A DNA stretch of 9,028 nucleotides from JALYNX01 sp035292685. GTDB lineage: Bacteria > Actinomycetota > Acidimicrobiia > Spongiisociales > ZC4RG35. Under the pieces are notes generated by a model. The model was given only the letters and a program-made list of their open reading frames with translations. It had not been told where the DNA came from and did no database searches. Shown one piece after another: positions 6,207 through 9,028 of this stretch. The position numbers were made by a program, and so were the translations under genes. Positions within the stretch are counted from its first letter, which is position 1, and each line of letters opens with the position of its first letter. The stretch lies in the NCBI GenBank assembly GCA_035292685.1, contig DATDPP010000011.1, positions 1 through 9,028 of the forward strand, written 5' to 3'.

Positions 6207-8026
6207 CCAGCGCTCTCGATCAGGGCGATTTCGACACGCACCGTCGTGCCTGCGCCGAGTTCGGAATCCACGGACATCTCGCCACCCAGAAGCCCGACTC
6301 GTTCGCGCATCCCCGCCAGCCCAACGTGCTCATCGAGTTCATGTGAGCCACCGCCCGCCATATCGAACCCTCTGCCATCGTCGGACACGACGATGCGGAT
6401 CACGTCGGCTGAATACGAGAAGCCGATCCCGACGTGGCTCGCCTGGGAGTGCTTGACCACGTTGTTGGTCGCCTCCTGGACGATCCGGAATACGGCGGTC
6501 TCGACGTGGGGCGGGAACCGCTCCCGTGATGTGTCGACGTCAAAGGTCGCCTCGATGCCGGTGCCGGCGAGTCTCGACTCGGTGTCCCAGCGGATGGCGG
6601 CCGTCAGACCCATGTCGTCGAGCAGCATCGGCCGGAGATCGAGGATCAGCCTTCGCGTCTCCTCGAGCAGGAGGGCAACGATCTCCTTTGCCTTCTCGAG
6701 CTGCTCGAACGAGACTCCTGAGCCGAACGGAAAAGTGTCGGACGCCCGTCCCAGAGCGATCGAAAGGGCGCCGAGAGTCTGGGCGGTCCCGTCATGCAAC
6801 TCGCGAGCAAGACGCGCTCGCTCCTCCTCCTGGGCCGATATGTTGCTGGAGAGCAGGGTGCCCAGGCGCGCAGTCCGTTCTCTTACTCGGGTTTCGAGGA
6901 CCTGATTGGACTCCTCGACAGCGTCGTATGCCTCCTGGATCTCTTGTCGCATCGACTCGAACCTTTCGGCGAGGACAGCGAACTCGTCGAGTGCCGACAC
7001 CTCGATCGGGCTCTCGAGATCCCCACCGGCGATGCGCTCGGCGGCGAGCGTGAGCTGTCGTGTCGGTCTCACCACCGACCTTGTTGTTGCCCAAGCAACC
7101 ACCAGCGCACCGGCGAAGCTCACAGCACTCCATAGGAGAAGTTGCTGCCTGAGATGTAGGGGAAGGGCGAGTGCCACGTCTATGGGCTGTTCGAGAATGA
7201 GCGTGAATCCGGAGTCTTTGAGCGGCACCACCCCCATGACGTGGTCGCCGGCCTCAGATCCGGGTTCGACGAGATGCCGGAGGACCACCGGTTCGAGCGT
7301 CGGAGAGCGCTCGAGGATCGCCGTGAAATGGGGGCTGGGCACACCCGGCTGTTCGTCTTCCCCGATCCCGAGGACCACGTTCCCGGTCGCGTCGAATATC
7401 TCGAGATGGTAGGAGGCGTCGGTGTCGGAAGAAGCAGGATCGACTTCTTCGGCCCCAGTGTGCATCAAGTCCTCGGGGGTGAAGGGCCGATCGCGGTTGC
7501 GGCCGGACAGATGTACCAGCACCCAGGACTGGTCCCCGCCGGACTCCACAGGCGTCGCAACCACGGCGAACCCAGGCTTCTCGGAGGAATCCCTGATCGG
7601 AGCCAGGATCTCGACCTGGGGTTCGCCTGCATTCCCACCGCCGGGCGTAGGGATCTCGGTGTCGAACGGGACCCCGGCCACGGCGATCATTAGTCCGTCC
7701 GGGGTGAGCACCTGGATGCCGTCTGAGATGAAGAAGGCGAACGGGTCCGCAGCGGTGAGATGGTCCATCACCTCGGACACGAGCCGATCGAGCTCGGGTC
7801 CCTCCGGAGTCCGAACGAGGTCGCCTTCGAACGCCTCAACTTCGGCGGCGACGTGTGCGAGGTCCCGCTCGAGGATCAACGCCAGGCTCTTGGCCGTGCT
7901 CAGACGAGCCTCGAACACGAGCTGCGTTGCCTGGTCGAGAGCACGAAGACCCGCAAGGATCAGCACACCGAACATCAACACGAGACCGGTGATCACGTAC
8001 AACATGATCCGTCGTTGGACCCCCAT
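6203..8026 (-). CDS. Membrane sensor histidine kinase, HisKA_3 (NarX-like) type with large extracytoplasmic sensor
   Basis: Two-component sensor kinase of 607 residues from ATG 8026. TM1 is at about 8-28. A large extracytoplasmic region (about 29-290) has the length and two-lobe look of a double Cache domain, which is inferred rather than motif-proven. TM2 is at about 295-313, followed by a HAMP linker (about 314-368) and a helical region to about 400. The dimerisation/phosphotransfer segment is of HisKA_3 type, with phospho-acceptor His411 in ARELHDGTAQTLGAL. The ATPase domain has the N box EATNNVVKHS (Asn521/Asn522), DDGRGFD (549-555) and GLAGMRERVGLLGG. The open frame continues upstream to a TTG at 8227 (674 residues), with another ATG at 8137. 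I chose 8026 because the first membrane helix follows directly and the 67 extra residues are basic, domain-free and less biased at third positions. None of these starts has a strong ribosome site. It overlaps the regulator gene by 4 bp. Confidence 0.92.
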   Translation of the reverse strand: MGVQRRIMLYVITGLVLMFGVLILAGLRALDQATQLVFEARLSTAKSLALILERDLAHVAAEVEAFEGDLVRTPEGPELDRLVSEVMDHLTAADPFAFFISDGIQVLTPDGLMIAVAGVPFDTEIPTPGGGNAGEPQVEILAPIRDSSEKPGFAVVATPVESGGDQSWVLVHLSGRNRDRPFTPEDLMHTGAEEVDPASSDTDASYHLEIFDATGNVVLGIGEDEQPGVPSPHFTAILERSPTLEPVVLRHLVEPGSEAGDHVMGVVPLKDSGFTLILEQPIDVALALPLHLRQQLLLWSAVSFAGALVVAWATTRSVVRPTRQLTLAAERIAGGDLESPIEVSALDEFAVLAERFESMRQEIQEAYDAVEESNQVLETRVRERTARLGTLLSSNISAQEEERARLARELHDGTAQTLGALSIALGRASDTFPFGSGVSFEQLEKAKEIVALLLEETRRLILDLRPMLLDDMGLTAAIRWDTESRLAGTGIEATFDVDTSRERFPPHVETAVFRIVQEATNNVVKHSQASHVGIGFSYSADVIRIVVSDDGRGFDMAGGGSHELDEHVGLAGMRERVGLLGGEMSVDSELGAGTTVRVEIALIESAG

Positions 8027-8333
8027 ACGAGATCCGGGGAGCCGGCGCCTTCGCCCAGCCGTCTCGGCGCGCTCTGGCGCTACCTCCCCCCGGTGAAGCC
8101 GTACCTGGTGAAGGAGTTCTTCGGTGCCAACGTCCATGCTCTGTCGGTTGGCCAACGACTTCCGAGAAACCACGGCGTGCTCCTCCTCGACAGGCGGGCG
8201 TACTGCGCGTTGGCTCAGGTCCGGCAAACCTTGCCTACCCGGAATCTTCCACGAGGGTCCTCCCGCCGCGGATGACCCTAGTAGGGCACCATCAGAGGGC
8301 CGGCCTCACTGGCGGCCCTCTGCTTGTTCTGAG
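8027..8333. other. Stretch between the kinase start and the tRNA
   Basis: These 307 bp have no independent gene. The part nearest the kinase (8027-8227) is open in the kinase frame and could encode a basic N-terminal extension of up to 67 residues if a TTG or upstream ATG is used. The remainder holds the hairpin at 8293-8322 and a short palindrome, CCCTAGTAGGG, at 8276-8286. No convincing promoter for the kinase operon could be identified, though one should lie here. Confidence 0.5.
8293..8322 (-). terminator. Hairpin downstream of tRNA-Pro, likely transcription terminator
   Basis: A 10-bp perfect stem (CAGAGGGCCG with CGGCCCTCTG) and a 10-nt loop lie 11 nt beyond the 3' end of the tRNA. This is a typical place for tRNA transcript termination. 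The T-rich flank (CTTGTTCT) is on the plus-strand side, so the hairpin is not a textbook intrinsic terminator for the minus strand. The assignment rests on stem and position. Confidence 0.55.
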
Positions 8334-8407
8334 TCGGGACGGTGGGACTTGAACCCACGACCTCAGCGTCCCGAACGCTGCGCGCTACCAAGCTGCGCTA
8401 CGTCCCG
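8334..8407 (-). tRNA. tRNA-Pro (anticodon CGG)
   Basis: A complete 74-nt cloverleaf can be folded by hand on the minus strand. The acceptor stem CGGGACG pairs with CGTCCCG. The D-arm stem is GCGC/GCGC, with a loop containing TTGG. The anticodon stem CAGCG/CGCTG encloses loop TTCGGGA with anticodon CGG, reading Pro codon CCG. The T-arm stem GTGGG/CCCAC has loop TTCAAGT, and the discriminator base is A. The 3' CCA is not encoded (CTC follows), so it must be added by the nucleotidyltransferase. CCG is a frequent Pro codon in genomes of this composition. It lies between asd and the kinase operon on the same strand. Confidence 0.95.
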
Positions 8408-8419
8408 ATCGGGAAACAG

Positions 8420-8425
8420 AGTGTA
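8420..8425 (-). promoter_or_regulatory. Candidate -10 element of the tRNA-Pro promoter
   Basis: TACACT on the minus strand lies 12 nt upstream of the tRNA 5' end and matches TATAAT at four of six positions. No -35 hexamer is visible at 16-18 bp, so this is a tentative call. Confidence 0.3.
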
Positions 8426-8533
8426 GGGAAGCTCCGCCGGCACGCCACTCGCCTCCCCGTCGTTGCGGCTACCACCCGTAATCGAGACACACGGGGGTCA
8501 AATGCGGACCTGGAGATCCCAAGAACGGGGGGA

Positions 8534-9028
8534 TCAGATCAGCAACTCGGCGATCTGGACCGCGTTGAGGGCGGCTCCCTTGCGCAGGTTGTCACCGACC
8601 GCCCAAAGGTTGATCCCACCCGGCTCCCCCACGGTGGCCCGGATCCGTCCCACCAGGACTTCGTCGATGCCGGCGGCATCGAGAGGGGTGGGCGCCCGAT
8701 CGGCCCAGACCTCGACCCCGGGCGCGGCCTCGAGCAAGCCGACCGCCTCCTCCGGGGAGACCCCACGCTCGAAGCGGAGGGTGGCCGCCACGGCGTGGCC
8801 CACCAGCACCGGCACCCGGACACAGGTCGGCTCGACGAGCAGACCGGGGATCTCGAGGATCTTTCGTGACTCGTTGACCAGCTTCCACTCTTCGTCGGTG
8901 TAGCCCTCCGATGATTCGGTCCCGGCGAAGGGCAGGACGTTGAACGCAATCGGGCGGGTGAACAAAGCAGGCTGTGGATCCACCCATCCGCCCCTCATCA
9001 GGGCATCGAGATCGGCGCCCAGCTTGTC
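8534..9028 (-). CDS. asd: Aspartate-semialdehyde dehydrogenase, C-terminal part (5' end outside window)
   Basis: C-terminal 164 residues of aspartate-semialdehyde dehydrogenase (EC 1.2.1.11). This cytosolic enzyme reduces aspartyl phosphate with NADPH to aspartate semialdehyde, the branch point to lysine/diaminopimelate, threonine and methionine. Recognisable family motifs are TRPIAFNVLP, GYTDEEWKLVNESRKIL, TCVRVPVLVGHA, TPLDAAG, VGRIR and the terminal DNLRKGAALNAVQIAELL. The Arg and His of RVPVLVGH, 7 residues apart, correspond to the conserved active-site Arg and catalytic His of the family. The NADP-binding domain and catalytic Cys lie beyond the right edge. The frame stays open from residue 1 to position 9028, so the truncation is only the window boundary. 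The stop at 8534-8536 is intact. The tRNA-Pro gene follows 126 bp downstream; no obvious terminator hairpin lies between them. Confidence 0.96.
   Translation of the reverse strand, partial: DKLGADLDALMRGGWVDPQPALFTRPIAFNVLPFAGTESSEGYTDEEWKLVNESRKILEIPGLLVEPTCVRVPVLVGHAVAATLRFERGVSPEEAVGLLEAAPGVEVWADRAPTPLDAAGIDEVLVGRIRATVGEPGGINLWAVGDNLRKGAALNAVQIAELLI

Noticed and set aside
5604..6905. Long plus-strand open frame opposite the regulator and kinase genes
   Set aside because: It is antisense to two genes with intact catalytic motifs. Its Ser/Arg-rich second half is a typical shadow composition.
8403..8414. 12-nt palindrome TCCCGATCGGGA overlapping the tRNA 5' end
   Set aside because: Half of it is the acceptor stem itself. 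It is most simply chance symmetry with the adjacent bases and there is no sign of an attachment-site duplication.
8473..8501. TTGACC on the minus strand at 8496-8501, considered as a -35 element for the tRNA promoter
   Set aside because: No acceptable -10 lies at 16-18 bp, and the better -10 candidate (8420-8425) is too far away.
8342..8869. Plus-strand open frame across the tRNA and asd
   Set aside because: It runs through the tRNA and antisense to asd, so it is a shadow.

Overview
The window is a stretch of high-GC bacterial chromosome. The coding style, with strong G/C third positions, GTG and TTG starts, and lipoproteins with a lipobox followed by Thr/Ala-rich linkers, suggests an actinobacterium. 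My best guess is the class Acidimicrobiia or a relative. That placement is inference from gene style, not from a marker gene. I see no mobile element, CRISPR array, integrase or phage gene.

Layout from left to right. (1) 2-1582, minus: an HtrA/DegP-type serine protease lipoprotein with one PDZ domain and an extra C-terminal domain. (2) 1583-1676: a short divergent spacer. (3) 1677-2606 and 2628-4214, plus: a two-gene set encoding a lipoprotein and a single-pass membrane protein, neither with a function I can name. (4) 4215-4384: a convergent spacer containing a perfect 17-bp hairpin. (5) 4385-5413, minus: a secreted lipoprotein with two tandem cupredoxin (type 1 copper) domains. (6) 5544-8026, minus: a NarL/LuxR-type response regulator and its HisKA_3-type sensor kinase, overlapping by 4 bp. 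(7) 8293-8322: a hairpin just past the tRNA. (8) 8334-8407, minus: tRNA-Pro(CGG). (9) 8534-9028, minus: the C-terminal 164 residues of aspartate-semialdehyde dehydrogenase (asd), running off the right edge.

Most of the window is an envelope-facing cluster: three lipoproteins, one membrane-anchored exported protein and one membrane sensor kinase. The two-component system lies directly upstream of, and on the same strand as, the copper lipoprotein. A redox- or metal-responsive circuit controlling that protein is the most testable functional idea here, but it rests on adjacency alone. asd and the tRNA are housekeeping genes.

The most notable items are the gapless duplication of a copper domain with both ligand sets intact, the unknown lipoprotein/membrane-protein pair, and the extra domain on the HtrA protein. 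Nothing in the window is clearly a new multi-gene system.
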